64,000 nt of DNA from Psilocybe azurescens. Taxonomy: Eukaryota; Basidiomycota; Agaricomycetes; Agaricales; Agrocybaceae. Positions 27,478 through 39,364 of the stretch are shown piece after piece. Under the pieces are notes generated by a model that was given only the letters and a program-made list of their open reading frames with translations, had not been told where the DNA came from and searched no databases. The position numbers and the translations under genes were made by a program. The stretch spans positions 30,324 through 94,323 of the forward strand of contig JAJIRX010000888.1 in the NCBI GenBank assembly GCA_023853785.1, read 5' to 3'. Positions within the stretch are counted from its first letter, which is position 1. The number at the start of each line of letters is the position of its first letter.

Positions 27478-30400
27478 AGAAAAGGTGATATACACAAAGC
27501 CAGAGGAGAAATAGTTGCGAAAAGCAAGACAGAATCTGCTCATTGGACCCGAAATGGGCCGTCAGTATGAGGGCAGAAGGTCAAGGGGAGATAAGCATAG
27601 AATTATAAAGAAAAGAAAGAGAAAGGGAGAGTGGCATGTTTAAAATAACAAGTGGCCCATGAGCGCGTTAATCAATTAAAACGAAACTCAAAGATGGCCG
27701 CATAAACCAATTGTCAGCCCACTTTTCTTTATTCGCGTAAGCATTCCATGTCACCGGCTATTCCCGTCAACCTCCGAGCGAGCCCTAATAGGCCTAATCC
27801 TCGATCTCTTACCTCGTTCTACTTGCTCTTTTCCGCCGTGGCCCCTCTCTTCGATATCCTTACCCGCTAGTTATGTCTGCCCCCAACACCGACCCATCCC
27901 CACCCATAGTGGCCTTGTACTTGTACTTAGCGCAGAATTCTATCCATCGGCCTAGCACCCGGACCTTTTGCTGAAAGAGGCCCTTCTCCCGTGACATTTG
28001 TCGTCTGACTCTCCAGACCTTTGTCGAGATGATGCGGCACTCAATACATGTTTCTCGAGCCATTTGGGTTACTATTTTTATTCATGACCTACTTGTCGGC
28101 CCATCCGACATATTGTGCCAAACCTTTTCTTGTGATCCTTGTTCTGTGACATATTGGCTGAAGCAACGCTTGCTCTATCTGTTTCTGGAGTGACAACGTG
28201 AATCATCAATTATGAAATTTGGTCCATTTCTTGGACTATCCCCAGGACGATATCTTTGGTTCAGAACATAAACCGGCCATTTATATCGTGGCCCGAGGAA
28301 CAACGTCGGGACAACGGGTAGACCAAATTAAGCAGAATATGGGAACATATATACCTACTCTAGAAATGGAAGCAATCTCGGGTTGGTGACAAAACGGATA
28401 GTCGACTTGTCTGACCAGCGTCGCCCAGGAGCTTCCAGGCCAATCCAGTGTCACATCAGTGGGTGAAAGTGACTTGACTCGAGATATGTACGTGTACGCG
28501 TCTCTGCTCAATATCATACGAATTCACGTAGTGCTCCGCCTCCGTCCCCGACGTAGCCACACATCCAATCAAAGATCTTCTATCATCGCAGATCACGAGC
28601 ACACGCCAGAAATAGCGTCATTTCCGGAGAGGTTGGAACTTCCATCGGTCGACACGTACGATGCGATCCAATGACTCAAGTCCCTTGATTCGTCCCAAAG
28701 ACCGACCCTACGCAAAACTTGTCATCTCAAAATCATACTCTGGCATGTGATGGAGAATTGGAGCTAATTTTTTCAATAATTGACAAACATTGCTCCTCTT
28801 CGCCCCCGGTTGGTCGTCATTGCGACCTCGTTCCGTCGCGGAAAGCACATTGCATTGCGAAAGCTTGCAGTAGCTACTCTCTACTGTCCGCACAATGGCT
28901 TCTTTTGAACTTGTCTTGAACTCAAGAACAAGTTTATCTCATTCTCATGGAACCTAGCACGTAAAGAAGCACACTCCACTCCAGAATCGATAAATGTTGC
29001 CCAGACTAGCGATATTCCTTTATTCTATCGACTCCCAATGTAAACCTCTGGGGTTTCTCTTTCACACGCAACAGTCTAACGATTAACCGGAGCAGTGCAC
29101 TATGACGTCCTCCATGAAGCGCCGAAGACCGATTTTAAGTCGTCAACCCATCACAGCGACCGGGCATCGGTTTTGTTGTCAGTCGTCAAGATAAAGTGTC
29201 TTGTTGTACGTACATACGGGCGGTATGCAGCGCAACCTCACCGACACGAGACAAAACCACTACGAATCGTACAAATTACAGCTTACTTGGCACAATATTC
29301 GTCCGAAAGTGTAAATGTTGGTTTTTCAAGTTTATACTTGATAGGTAAGCTGAACTCTGAGAGCCACAAGGAAAACCGGCATAACATCTAAATTAGACGA
29401 TGGGAGGTGGTTGTTGATTGCATGACTTCGGAGGATGAGTCAAAACCCTCTTATGCCTATTGTACAGATTTTCCATTCCAAACTGAGCCAATTGTCATGC
29501 CTGTCAAATGTCTGTTTAGTTCTCGCCATCCGAAGCCCGATTCCAGCACTGTTGGTAATCCACTTCTCGTGCCAATTTCAAGAACGAGTTGCGAATACTG
29601 GGACACGCTAGCACTGAAATAGTATGCTAGGCTAAATTCTCTATGTTGGTTGGTCAGTCCCATCTAACTTGTACGCATGTAGTCTTCTTTTGTTCGATAT
29701 TGTTAATTTATGCCACAACGTTTACCTCGTTCCGCTTTATTGTGCACTCTTGTTTCCCGTTTAAACCACCAGACTACTAACACCAACTTTCTGGTCAGCG
29801 CATCAGATATGGGTAGTATGCGCGTCAATATAGGCTCCAAACCTCATCGGATTCGTCGGCTATAACCGATATAGGCTTGTTGGGGATGTGATGTAACAAC
29901 TGTTTGAAAATCTGAAGCGGTCGTTTCGGAAGAAGCAACTTGAGAGGGAGGGCGAGCCCCAAGTCTCGTACGAATAAAAGCCTGGACTCCAACTCCGAAC
30001 TCGGAGCAGCACAAAGGATCAACCAATTCTCACATATCCGTGATGGAGAAGTCCCGCGACGTCTTGGGTTTCTCGGCCCTGCTGGATAGTAAAAATATAG
30101 CACTGTATACCTTGGTTTTTCGGAGAGGACAGAAAGGTCAGCCCCAGTACTAGCATCAATCATTGCATTTTGTTGTGCTCTGCTCGAGGAGCACGAAGAC
30201 CCTGTCAAGGACAGAACAGAGCATGCGTATAAGGTAGGATATAGAAGCCCAAACCCATATTCCGCACTCAGGGAATCAGAATGCCTTGTTTTCGCCAGTG
30301 ATGGATTCAGACTCCAGAGAAATCGAGCCATCGTGGATCACAGTCTATCATGATGCTTGCACAAGGTTTCCCGTAAATATTGGGCAAGTGGCACCGTTTG

Positions 30401-31650
30401 TCTGGTAGTGCTGACTCTCGAGCGAACGGGCGTGTCATTCCGAGTCGACCCGTGGCCCTAGTCCCTCGCAAGGAACCAGTTGGGAGGAACAGGATTTAGT
30501 CAAGCCAGATAATATAGAATCCGTCCTTTAGCTATGAACGGTGTCCGCATGATGATCAGCCTCCAGAAAGGGATAGCGACAAGCATGATGGATCCAACGT
30601 TTTGACTGAAATAAAATTGTCTCGAGATGCTTCACTGCTAGTGGCGATAGCTGAACGCCGCAACGTCATGCGCGCTCATGCGCATCATTGATTCATAGTG
30701 GTGCCGACTGCCGATTTGTCACATTCCAGCAAACACCGTCCTAATATGGCTCATTAACTTCCATATCGGTCCTAGATAGCTCCATCTACAATTTGATTTT
30801 AATATCGAAGTCAAATACCTTCGGATCTAGGGCCCAGCTGACCAGGCTGGATCATCAGGTATCGCCTTGATTGTAGTAAATACATCAGTCCTTACCAGAT
30901 GCGCTCAAGGACCCCATGGGCGAAAATAGTCTTGGCACCCCCGGCCCCTCATGTCCAAGGTTGGATTTTGATTAGATTATAATTCTTGAATGATATTAGA
31001 GCCCATCTGATTTGCATTCTACATGCTCATATTAACTAGAGGCTCCTATGACACATTGCTTTACGGAGGACGAGCACCACAACGGCCGTCAAGGTCAAAA
31101 GACACCACTGAGAAGTTCTCCTGGCGTCTATAATTCGTCACTTTCCATCTAGTAAGTACATACTTTGGAGTCACACAAAAACTTCCTGTCAAACCAATTA
31201 TCTTGTCTTCCTAAATATAAAAACTTGAAGTGGTGTACTTCCACATAGCTTGTCGAGCATGATTCAATATCTTGAGCAGGCGAAGCTACCAATGAGGCAA
31301 ATTCGAGATGATTTGCCAATAGTCTGCATACCCCGAGATAGTAGGCAAGCCAAGTTTCAGCGTCCTAATTCCCACTAAGGTCGGCATTTATAACACCTCT
31401 GGGTCTACAGAAATATCAATGTCTATATCGTACTAATATGTATGCAGTTCTATGCAGGTGGTAATAATCCAATGGTACGATTACGGGCGTCAAGGGAAGA
31501 AGATCCCTACAAATTAGGCCGAAATAATAAATATCAAGGGGCTCTCCACTGGGCATAATGCGTGGTATACGATCGAAGAGTCGAAGAGATGGATATCTCA
31601 GCACAGTTTTCAAATCTCGAAATGTCATCAATCATTGAAGTCCATTCAAG
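27478..31650. other. gene-poor stretch of about 4.2 kb
   Basis: I find no gene with splice continuity or family motifs. Open frames are short, apart from one of 168 codons on the minus strand (29825-30331: MARFLWSLNPSL...SDEVWSLY) with no recognisable feature. Much of the sequence looks like unconstrained or decayed DNA. No terminal inverted repeats, long terminal repeats, reverse transcriptase or transposase motifs were seen. Confidence 0.4.
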
Positions 31651-31656
31651 CTGTGA

Positions 31657-31662
31657 TATAAA
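31657..31662 (+). promoter_or_regulatory. TATA box of the small secreted protein gene
   Basis: TATAAA lies about 50 bases upstream of the presumed start at 31712, a usual spacing in fungi for a strongly regulated secreted-protein gene. Confidence 0.6.
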
Positions 31663-31711
31663 AGAGCGGACGAGGAAGCCACTCAAATAATAATTCCAAA
31701 CACATCCCTAT

Positions 31712-32092
31712 ATTGTTTAACACTTTCTTCACCTCCTTCGCCTTGGTGGCCGCCCTTGCACTTTCCTCTGCAAGCAGGCAACATCGCCGCGTATTCAAAC
31801 TATGACTGCACAGGAAATAAGGGAAATACTGGCAACTGCGATAACAGCTGCCATTCGTTTTCGGGTGGACTTTCCCTCAAGGTGCGTTACCATATCATTG
31901 CTATGTTCTAATCAGTGAATCGTGCTAAATTATTATATCAAGCCTTCCGACAAGAGTGACTGTGTTCAGTATTACGCGGGTAGTGGCTGCACTGGCTCTC
32001 GCATCAATGTCTTTACCTTGAACGACCAATGCCTCAAGGTTGACACCGAAAGACCCGTCGGATCCTTCAAATGCAAGAGTAACTCGAACTAG
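31712..32092 (+). CDS. small secreted cysteine-rich protein (start and signal region damaged)
   Basis: Exon 1 codes for a signal-peptide-like stretch (NTFFTSFALVAALALSSAS), then NIAAYSNYDCTGNKGNTGNC and DNSCHSFSGGLSLK. After a GTGCGT...ATCAAG intron, exon 2 gives PSDKSDCVQYYAGSGCTGSR, VFTLNDQCLKVDTERPVGSF and KCKSNSN. The pattern (about eight Cys, DCVQYYAG and CTGS blocks, Gly/Ser/Asn-rich) matches a family of small secreted proteins common in Agaricomycetes, whose function is unknown. Two problems exist. The expected ATG reads ATTG at 31712-31715, and one extra base after the signal region (near 31780) changes the frame. Either both are sequence errors or the gene is a recent pseudogene. The intact TATA box and second exon favour recent function. 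Confidence 0.6.
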
Positions 32093-32875
32093 TGTCAAGG
32101 TATATTTCTCTACTCTTATTTCCACACTACCTGGTCGACAAATGGCCGGTTGATTCGTTAATTTCAGACGTCTAAGAGCCTCACTGTGTCATGTATCTCT
32201 CTCAGAGTCGTGTCGAAATTCAATTTATTGTAGCATGCAATTCATGAAAATACAACTCGGGACATTCTAGAGTGAAAATTTGAAAGACTGGGGATTAACG
32301 CACTGCTGTGTCATAGCTATCGAAAGACTTACCTCGTATTTTTTCAGATGTAACTATGGCCGCGTGGAGAATGAGCATAGGGAAGACCATTTTGCAACCG
32401 ATTGAAAGTTATTTAAAGCGGGTGTCAATCAGTAGACAAATCATAGTGATAAAATATCAACCTACGAGTGTCATTATTGACAGTCTTGCGCGCCCTTAGG
32501 CAATGGGAAGATAATATGAGTTCGTACCTAGCTGGGGCCAGAAAATATATTTTGCATCAGGTTCTGGTCCGTTTCTGTCTGCACGAACTGAGAAAGGAAG
32601 CCAATTGTGGAAGATGTCTATGGAGACTTTGCGATATCGCAAGACCATAGTTTCGGTAAGTTAAAGAATTACATGAATTGAATCACCAGCCGTACATATA
32701 ATAGAATAATCAATTATCAATTATGACACACAACTGCCCTGGTGTAACTTATAACTCTACAGAAGCTACGGTCTGTCAAGCATAACGGCGTTGATATTTC
32801 GACCCTCAGCGGATGCGTGCAGAATCATTGTTCTTTAACAAGGCCATAATCCTATGAAGAACCCTATCAGCGCAT
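32093..32875. other. intergenic, convergent side
   Basis: No supported gene. AT-rich sequence between the small secreted protein gene and the stop of the dehydrogenase-like gene. Confidence 0.4.
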
Positions 32876-34280
32876 TCAAAGGGATCCAAAAGCAGGCAGA
32901 CAGACTTTTCTTTGATCGAAGGGAAAGAGCCCTGCAGACACTCTGGTACCCGCGATGATACCACTCCAATCCAAAGTCTCCCAATTGGCTTGGCCCTCTT
33001 GCTTCTTTCGAGCGAAATGAGCACGGGCAGTTAGTAAATTCTGATGAGCCACGTCAATGGCGGGCATAGGCGAGTTGTGTTTGGCGGTCAGTCGACGGAT
33101 GTGGCTAGAGGAAATATCAGTATCGAACGATGATAGACAGCATCCGATAGACAGACGTTGCATCTTTAATCCCACCGTCAATGCTGAATCCCTGACTCCC
33201 ATCGAAGTGATCGCCCATCATTTTTTTTTGCGTAGTTGACAATGCTATGGAATTGTCAAAATTAGTTGCTGGGTACCAGTTGGTTCCGACAAATTACCTA
33301 GGAGCGGGGAAATATTCTGCAAGAGATAGTTAAGATAAGAAGGGACAAATAGCGTGAAACAGATGAACCTTTGATCAGGGATTCGACATGATCTTCGCCG
33401 ATTCCGGATTTTTGAGCGAAGGTGAACGCTTCTGCCAAGACTTCGAGATTCCCCAAAATCAAGGAATTGCCGAGCAGTTTGAAAGTTAGCGCTGAATAGT
33501 TATTCAATTTGGTATTCGAATAATTTAACGATACACGCACCCTTTTGCAAATCTCCACCGAGATCAATGACCTTTTTCCCGACAGCGGGTACCAGCCAGT
33601 AGGCCACCTCTTTCTTGGATCGATAATCACCGCTCATGACGAGTAATAGTTGCGACTTTTCCGCCACTAACGGCGAACCTATCACTGGGCATGTGATGAG
33701 ATGAGCGTTCGGAAAGTCTGTTATCATGTTGTCCAATTCGGCTGGAAATATGTCAGACAAGTGGTATATGAAAGGTAACTAATGCCTCACCGGATAACGA
33801 CGGATATATCTAAGCAAGCAATTTCATTTCAGTTGCTAGAAAGAAACTTTCGATAAGACTCACAGTGCTTGTTTCAACAAAAATTTTGTGTCGAACAGGT
33901 GGGTCATGCTGCGAAGGTCGTTTAAATGAGAATTGAACTCTGAAAAGGATATACCGCTGAGACTTACCGTAAGGGATATGGTCAAGCGGCTGTAAATTTC
34001 CCTAACAACATCGTCATTGGCCAGGTTGACAAAAATGATGTCGCATTCCCTTGCGATTTGTTCGGGGTCCTTCGCAATACGACACTTCTCTTCCCCGACT
34101 AGTTGTATTAATTTCTCGGCCTTTGAGAGCGTCCTGTTCCAGATCATTATGGGAGGTAAAGGTCCGTCGTCTTTTGGAGCATTCATAGCCAAGTTACGAG
34201 TCATTAAGAACCCGATGTTCCCGAGCCCAATGCAACCGATTTGAGGGGGACGAGTTTGGGACTACGGGGCCTACTGGCAT
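32876..34280 (-). CDS. NAD(P)-binding 6PGDH/3-hydroxyisobutyrate dehydrogenase-like enzyme
   Basis: Beta-hydroxyacid dehydrogenase family oxidoreductase; substrate unknown. The N-terminal Rossmann motif is QIGCIGLGNIGFLMTRNLA near 34180-34240, followed by ARECDIIFVNLANDD and KIFVETSTIYPS (the substrate-side STxxP-like segment), CPVIGSPLVAEKSQLLLVMSG, and LTFKLLGNSLILGNLEVLAE with the catalytic Lys four residues before Asn. The C-terminal helical domain ends LLTARAHFARKKQEGQANWE and AFGSL. Six or more short introns join in phase. The start is uncertain: ATG 34280 gives MPVGPVVPNSS and joins the Rossmann motif only if the run of five C (34245-34249 as G on the plus strand) had four. The last intron (near 33160) precedes IRRLTAKHNSPMPAIDVAHQ. 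Confidence 0.82.
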
Positions 34281-34920
34281 AAGGAGTCGCATTATCGACA
34301 TTCAGATAAGAGTCTTTTTCCATGTTTTCTGGCAGTAAAAGGCAGATTACGGGTGCGCGTGAGTGGGCTCTTGAACAATGTCTGAAACCCATGACATAAA
34401 AAAGTCGTATATATAAATTAGGCGTCGATGAGACACCAGATCAGTCCCTGACGTATATACGCGCGATGCATGGCGGATAAGTCACGCAGTCGCACACTGT
34501 TTCCTGCAAATAATACGACTTGAGCAGGGTCCTAACAGCATTTTTCGTGATTAAAATGCACGACGCTAGCCTATAAAACTTCAGCATGATCAAGTTCCAA
34601 GACGAAGACGAAGAACGACGGATATTCGATTACAGAGAAGAAAGAAAGTTCTGGCGGAGGATGGGAGGGATTTATTGTTCATGAGTTTGATTTGATTCGG
34701 AGGTAGAGTCAACGTAGGCAAGTGTAGTGCCTGAAGGAGCTGTGCTTGGAAACGAATTGATGGGTGAGCATGTGACCTCATTTCCAAATCGCGACGATGC
34801 AAGCGTTCAAGTTCACGATTAATTCGACTCTACCTACCCCAAACCAACTCCATGGATCGAACCTGCTGCTAGTCTGCTTGCTTACACGTTCAACAGCGCA
34901 TTTCATTCGAAACAAGTAGC
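34281..34920. promoter_or_regulatory. divergent intergenic region
   Basis: About 640 bases between the dehydrogenase-like start (-) and the kinase start (+). It holds no supported gene and presumably contains both promoters. Confidence 0.35.
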
Positions 34921-37900
34921 ATGGCCAACCAACAAGTCTATCAGGCTTATCCACAAAACAAGGGAACACTGATACCTGGCCAGACCATTTCGGTGAACAA
35001 TTACACTGTCCAGGTCGAGCGATATCTATCCCAAGGTCAGCTCTGCTTGAGCTTTGACCTTAATATGGAGTCTAACATCTCCTATAGGTGGCTTCGCCCA
35101 TGTCTATCTGGTTCGGACCCCTACTCCTGTGTACAACACAACACATCACGTCCTTAAACGCATCGCAGTCGCTAGCGAGTCAATGCTGACCGACGTAAAG
35201 AAGGAGGTTGATATAATGGTATGTAAAGACATGAGCTCATTTTGCATGTGCCTTACACTCTTCCCAAAGCGTTTGCTCAAAGGTCATCCGAACATTGTTC
35301 ATCTCATCGATGCAGCATGGCACAAGCTACCCAATGGCACGTTCGAAGTATTCATCCTTATGGAGTACTGCCCCGGTAGGTACATGTGCATAAGACTGCC
35401 TTTGATCTCTTTCTGAAATAACTTCAATAAAGGTGGCGGGATAATTGATATGATGAATCGACGACTCCGCGAGAGACTGACGGAAATAGAAATACTACAG
35501 ATTTTCGTAGATGTCTGCGAAGGATTGGCCTATATGCATAACTCGCGTCCTCCACTGCTTCATCGGGATCTCAAAGTTGAAAACATTCTTCAGTCATCTC
35601 CGACGTCTTTCAAGCTATGTGATTTTGGGTCAGCGACCACTGTATCCAATCCGCCAGCAAACATGCAAGAGATTCGTGCTCTGGAAGCAGACCTCAACAA
35701 GCATACGACTTTGCAGTATAGAGCGCCTGAAATGGTTGATGTTTATTCAAAGCGCCCTGTAAACGAAAAGAGTGACATCTGGGCTCTTGGTGTTCTCCTC
35801 TATAAACTCTGTTACTACACCACTCCCTTCGAGGAACATGGCCCATTAGCCATCCTCAATGTTCAATACCGTATTCCGCCATATCCAGTCTACTCGCAAG
35901 ATATGAACATGTTGATCGGTGTGTATTTTGTAAGCCTTTTGTCGCAGAAAGCTGATAATTATATTCATTAGGGTCCATGTTAAGAGAACACGGTGCTCAG
36001 AGGCCAACTGTCTTTGAACTACTTAGTCACGTCCATCGTCTCCGCGGAACGAAGTCAAAATTCTCATACAATGTACCGGTTCCTCCACCGTTGTTAGCAC
36101 GACCCCATACACATGCCAAACCTCCGCCCTCTCAAAATCCATTGGAAGATGTTATTTCCTATAGATCATCTCCTGCCAAACCTGTCATCTCTTTGTACGA
36201 TCCAAAATCAGCGCCCAATCCTCCCGCTATGAACCAGGGTGTTCAAGCTCGAGAAAAGGTCTTGGAAGCCATTGCTCCAATGCGCCGAGGCCGACCGTCA
36301 GCCTCTCACTCATCCTCCAGACCGTCAAGCCCACAAAAGAATCAACCCAGCCGCGAGAAAACCGCAGATTGGATGGACAACGGTTTCGAAAACGAGAAAG
36401 ACAAGATTTGGAAATCCGCTACCGAGAAAACATCTGCTCGCGGAGGTTCCTTGAATAATATGGACGATGGCTGGGGTATTAAAGGGCAGGAAAAACTACC
36501 TCAGGTAGCAAGGAAAGAGAAGCCGACAGGGTTTGGAGATGACTTTGCAGAGAAATTGTGGAATTCGTCCGATCCCAATCTGGGTGCTTATCCTCAGCCT
36601 CCAAAGCTTAGCCCCCGGCCCAACATCAATCTCACAAAGTCAAATGATGCTCCTGTTACTCCTTTGGCCTACACTGGGTCCAGTATGATTCGGCCAAAGC
36701 CAGAGCGCCTGGTTCAAAACAGGGACAAGGATGCATTCGAGGGCCTTGGGCTCATGTCGTCAACCCCCAAACAGCACCTACATTGGGAGAAGCTCGTAAA
36801 TTGCGGACTGGACTGGCCACTATGAGCTTATCTTCGACACAGGAAACCTATTACCGTGACAACAACCAGTCAAATGACATCTCTGCTCGACCTTCACCTT
36901 CACCGCAGCCAAGGTACCTATCTGCAACCCCTTTACAATCTCAGTCCTTGTCCCCTATACCTACACCAGGATCTGGAAGCTCTTTCTATAAGCACTCTCA
37001 ACGTTCGCCCTCTGTTCCTAGTCCATCTCCTTCGACAAACCCAGATGGCCATATCGAATCTAGGTATCCTTCACTTGAAGAATTGGATGCTCAGTTTTCA
37101 CCTCCTGCGAACGCATTATATCCTTCTGCAGTCAATGATGCCTCGTCACATTACATGCCCGCAATGTCCAGAAACGCCGCAAGTAATCGCCCTCAATATT
37201 CATCAAAGGCCAACATTGAGTCTTCCGGAACTGGTGGCAATTTATTGAGACCTTCTGTTCATCAGATAAATAATCCCCATTCTGTTGAGGGTGTAAGGTC
37301 GGAGCAAGTGACAGGCATTGCTATGCGCGAGCCAAAGGAGAGTCGAAAGCCTGACGACAATCAGGTTAAGAACGGTAACTCGTCGCAAAATCTTGGCGAT
37401 GTGGGGAGCAGTAAGCAGTCTGTAAAGCCCATGGTCATCAGGAAACATCGAAGTTCAGTCACCATGAACCCCTCATTTTCAACGAGTAGGCCTACGGAAA
37501 GGGAACCGCCGCCAACTGAGCTAAACGCATCCAATGATAACCTTCACCCTCCCAAACTCCCTCGCAGACCACAAGCGAACACTCCGCCGCGAGATTGGCT
37601 GACTGGAGACGACTTCGACGATGTCAAAACTACGCCTACACCAACAGATGTGGCGGTTCTTCGCGATTCCCCGAGCAAACGGGCCTCATTTATTGAAGTT
37701 GACGATTTCACAATCCCTCAATCTAGTGCTGCGACCCAGCACGTTCTTGCTCCAGAACGTACTATTGATGAACCACCCTCTGCTGATCTTTCCCCACGGT
37801 TTCCAAGTTCAAACGCGCGTTTCCAGCCATTGAAAAATTGATACAGATCGCTCGCAGCAACAAAGTTCCCGAAGTGGTCTTACTGATAATTGGAGCCCTG

Positions 37901-38210
37901 TAGCGACGCGAGGGAAGGAAACGGGTGATGATTCGTCAAGTGCAGATGAAGGACCAGAGGATGCGAGGAGCATGCCATCTGTCACACAAAGAGGCAAACT
38001 TCAAGGGCGAAAGGAAGGCAGAGTTCCGTGCATGAACTCGTATACCAATACGGTGGCCGTGTTGTAGGTAAGGAGAAAGAGACAGAAAAGGAGACTAGGG
38101 AGAAAGAGAGAGAGAAGGAAAAGGAAAAGGAAAATAATATTGAACGAGAGAGGAAAGGAAAGAGAGAGAGAGAGAGAGCGGAGAGGGAGAGGAGGGAGAG
38201 GAGAAAGAAC

Positions 38211-38247
<37 letters not shown>

Positions 38248-39274
38248 GAGAAAGAGAGGGAGACCCGAACCCGAACGCCCACCTATGCACTACAGTGTTG
38301 GTGACTATAAAGTCTATAAACCTAGACCATCAGGATTGGCGCCCCCACCAGCCGCCCAGGATTTGGATCGCAAGACGCCTTCTCCTACAGCCAATGCAAA
38401 CAAACCTCCGTCGACGGCGATGAATCGGTCACCACGTCTCCAAACCATACCCCTTAACGATAAATCGCAGCCTCATATAAATGGCTCCAAACCCACTGCT
38501 CGTTCTCGTCCTCAATCAATGTTCATCTTCCCGTCCAAGTCGGCCGACAGCGCGTCGACTCCTACCACGAATCTGATGCCTCCCCAGAACCAAAGCCACG
38601 TGCAACGAGGCGAACCTCTATATCTGATATGGTTCAGCGATATGAAGCCATCGGTGGCTCAGCGAAGTCACCTGGTATAATACCTCCTGGGCCGCCGTCG
38701 CCAATCAATAGACCAGTCTCCACCAAGGTGACATCAGCCTATGTTGAGAACGGACGTGCGAACAACAAAATCTTCCGGAGCCCATTAAACCTAAGCCTAT
38801 GCCCTCAAAGACTTCAATGTCAAGTGATGCATCCGCGCGACCGAGCGGGGATCCTTCTAAAAGAAATGAGCCACTTCGTCATGCTAATACCGGTCTCAGC
38901 CATACGCCAACAAAAACGTCGAGAAAAGGCACTTCGGACACTCGGCGAGATAACTTCACTCGTTCTCCATCACCAGATAAATCCACCAGGAACGTATCGA
39001 TCAAGGCAGATCCACCTGCCACTTCTTATTCCCGCTCAGACGCAACAACATCACGTTCAACTAAAATGTCCCTTCCGTCTGAGTCATTCAAATCTAGCTC
39101 GCCTCATAAACCTGCGATCTCCATCAACGAAGGGGCTCTTCGTCAAGGCAGGAAGATCAGGCATCTTCACCTCCTGAACAGCCCTATCAAGGGGTTGGGA
39201 GATTGATTGATCAGTGGCAAAAGAAATCAGCAGAGGCTGAGCAATCGCGCCCGCGGCGGCTGCCAAAATCTTGA
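34921..39274 (+). CDS. NAK-family (Ark1/Prk1/AAK1-like) Ser/Thr protein kinase
   Basis: Kinase of the type that controls actin patches and endocytosis. Start MANQQVYQAYPQNKGTLIPG. The glycine loop RYLSQGGFAHVYLV spans an intron. HVLKRIAV holds the ATP-site Lys and VKKEVDIM the C-helix Glu. The hinge segment is FILMEYCPGGGIIDM; then come LLHRDLKVENIL, LCDFGSATT, LQYRAPEMVD, KSDIWALGVLLYKLCYYTTP and the NAK-typical LREHGAQRPTVFELL. A very long Ser/Pro-rich tail follows, with a KE/RE-rich block at 38070-38260. The conserved last segment is PYQGVGRLIDQWQKKSAEAE, and the stop is at 39274. The tail frame breaks at C5 36774-36778 (six C restores APTLGEARKLRTGLATMS), at A5 37833-37837, and again between 38060 and 39180. 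I keep it as one gene because each block matches the expected order. Confidence 0.88.
38070..38262 (+). repeat. purine (GA/GAAA) microsatellite coding for Lys/Glu/Arg-Glu repeats
   Basis: About 190 bases of nearly pure A+G on the plus strand, including a perfect (GA) run near 38215-38244. In the kinase frame it codes for a KEREKEKEKE...REREREREN block, likely a charged single helix. Length changes here would shift the frame. Confidence 0.85.
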
Positions 39275-39364
39275 CGAAAAGACCTGGTATGCTACGCGGC
39301 GAAGATAGATGATATGAAATGATCCACTCTCCCGTTATCTTTGTACTTTGTATGTTGGATTATA

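Noticed and set aside
37982..38290. Minus-strand Ser/Leu-rich frames that look like membrane segments
   Set aside because: Antisense of the GA microsatellite in the kinase tail; not a real membrane protein.
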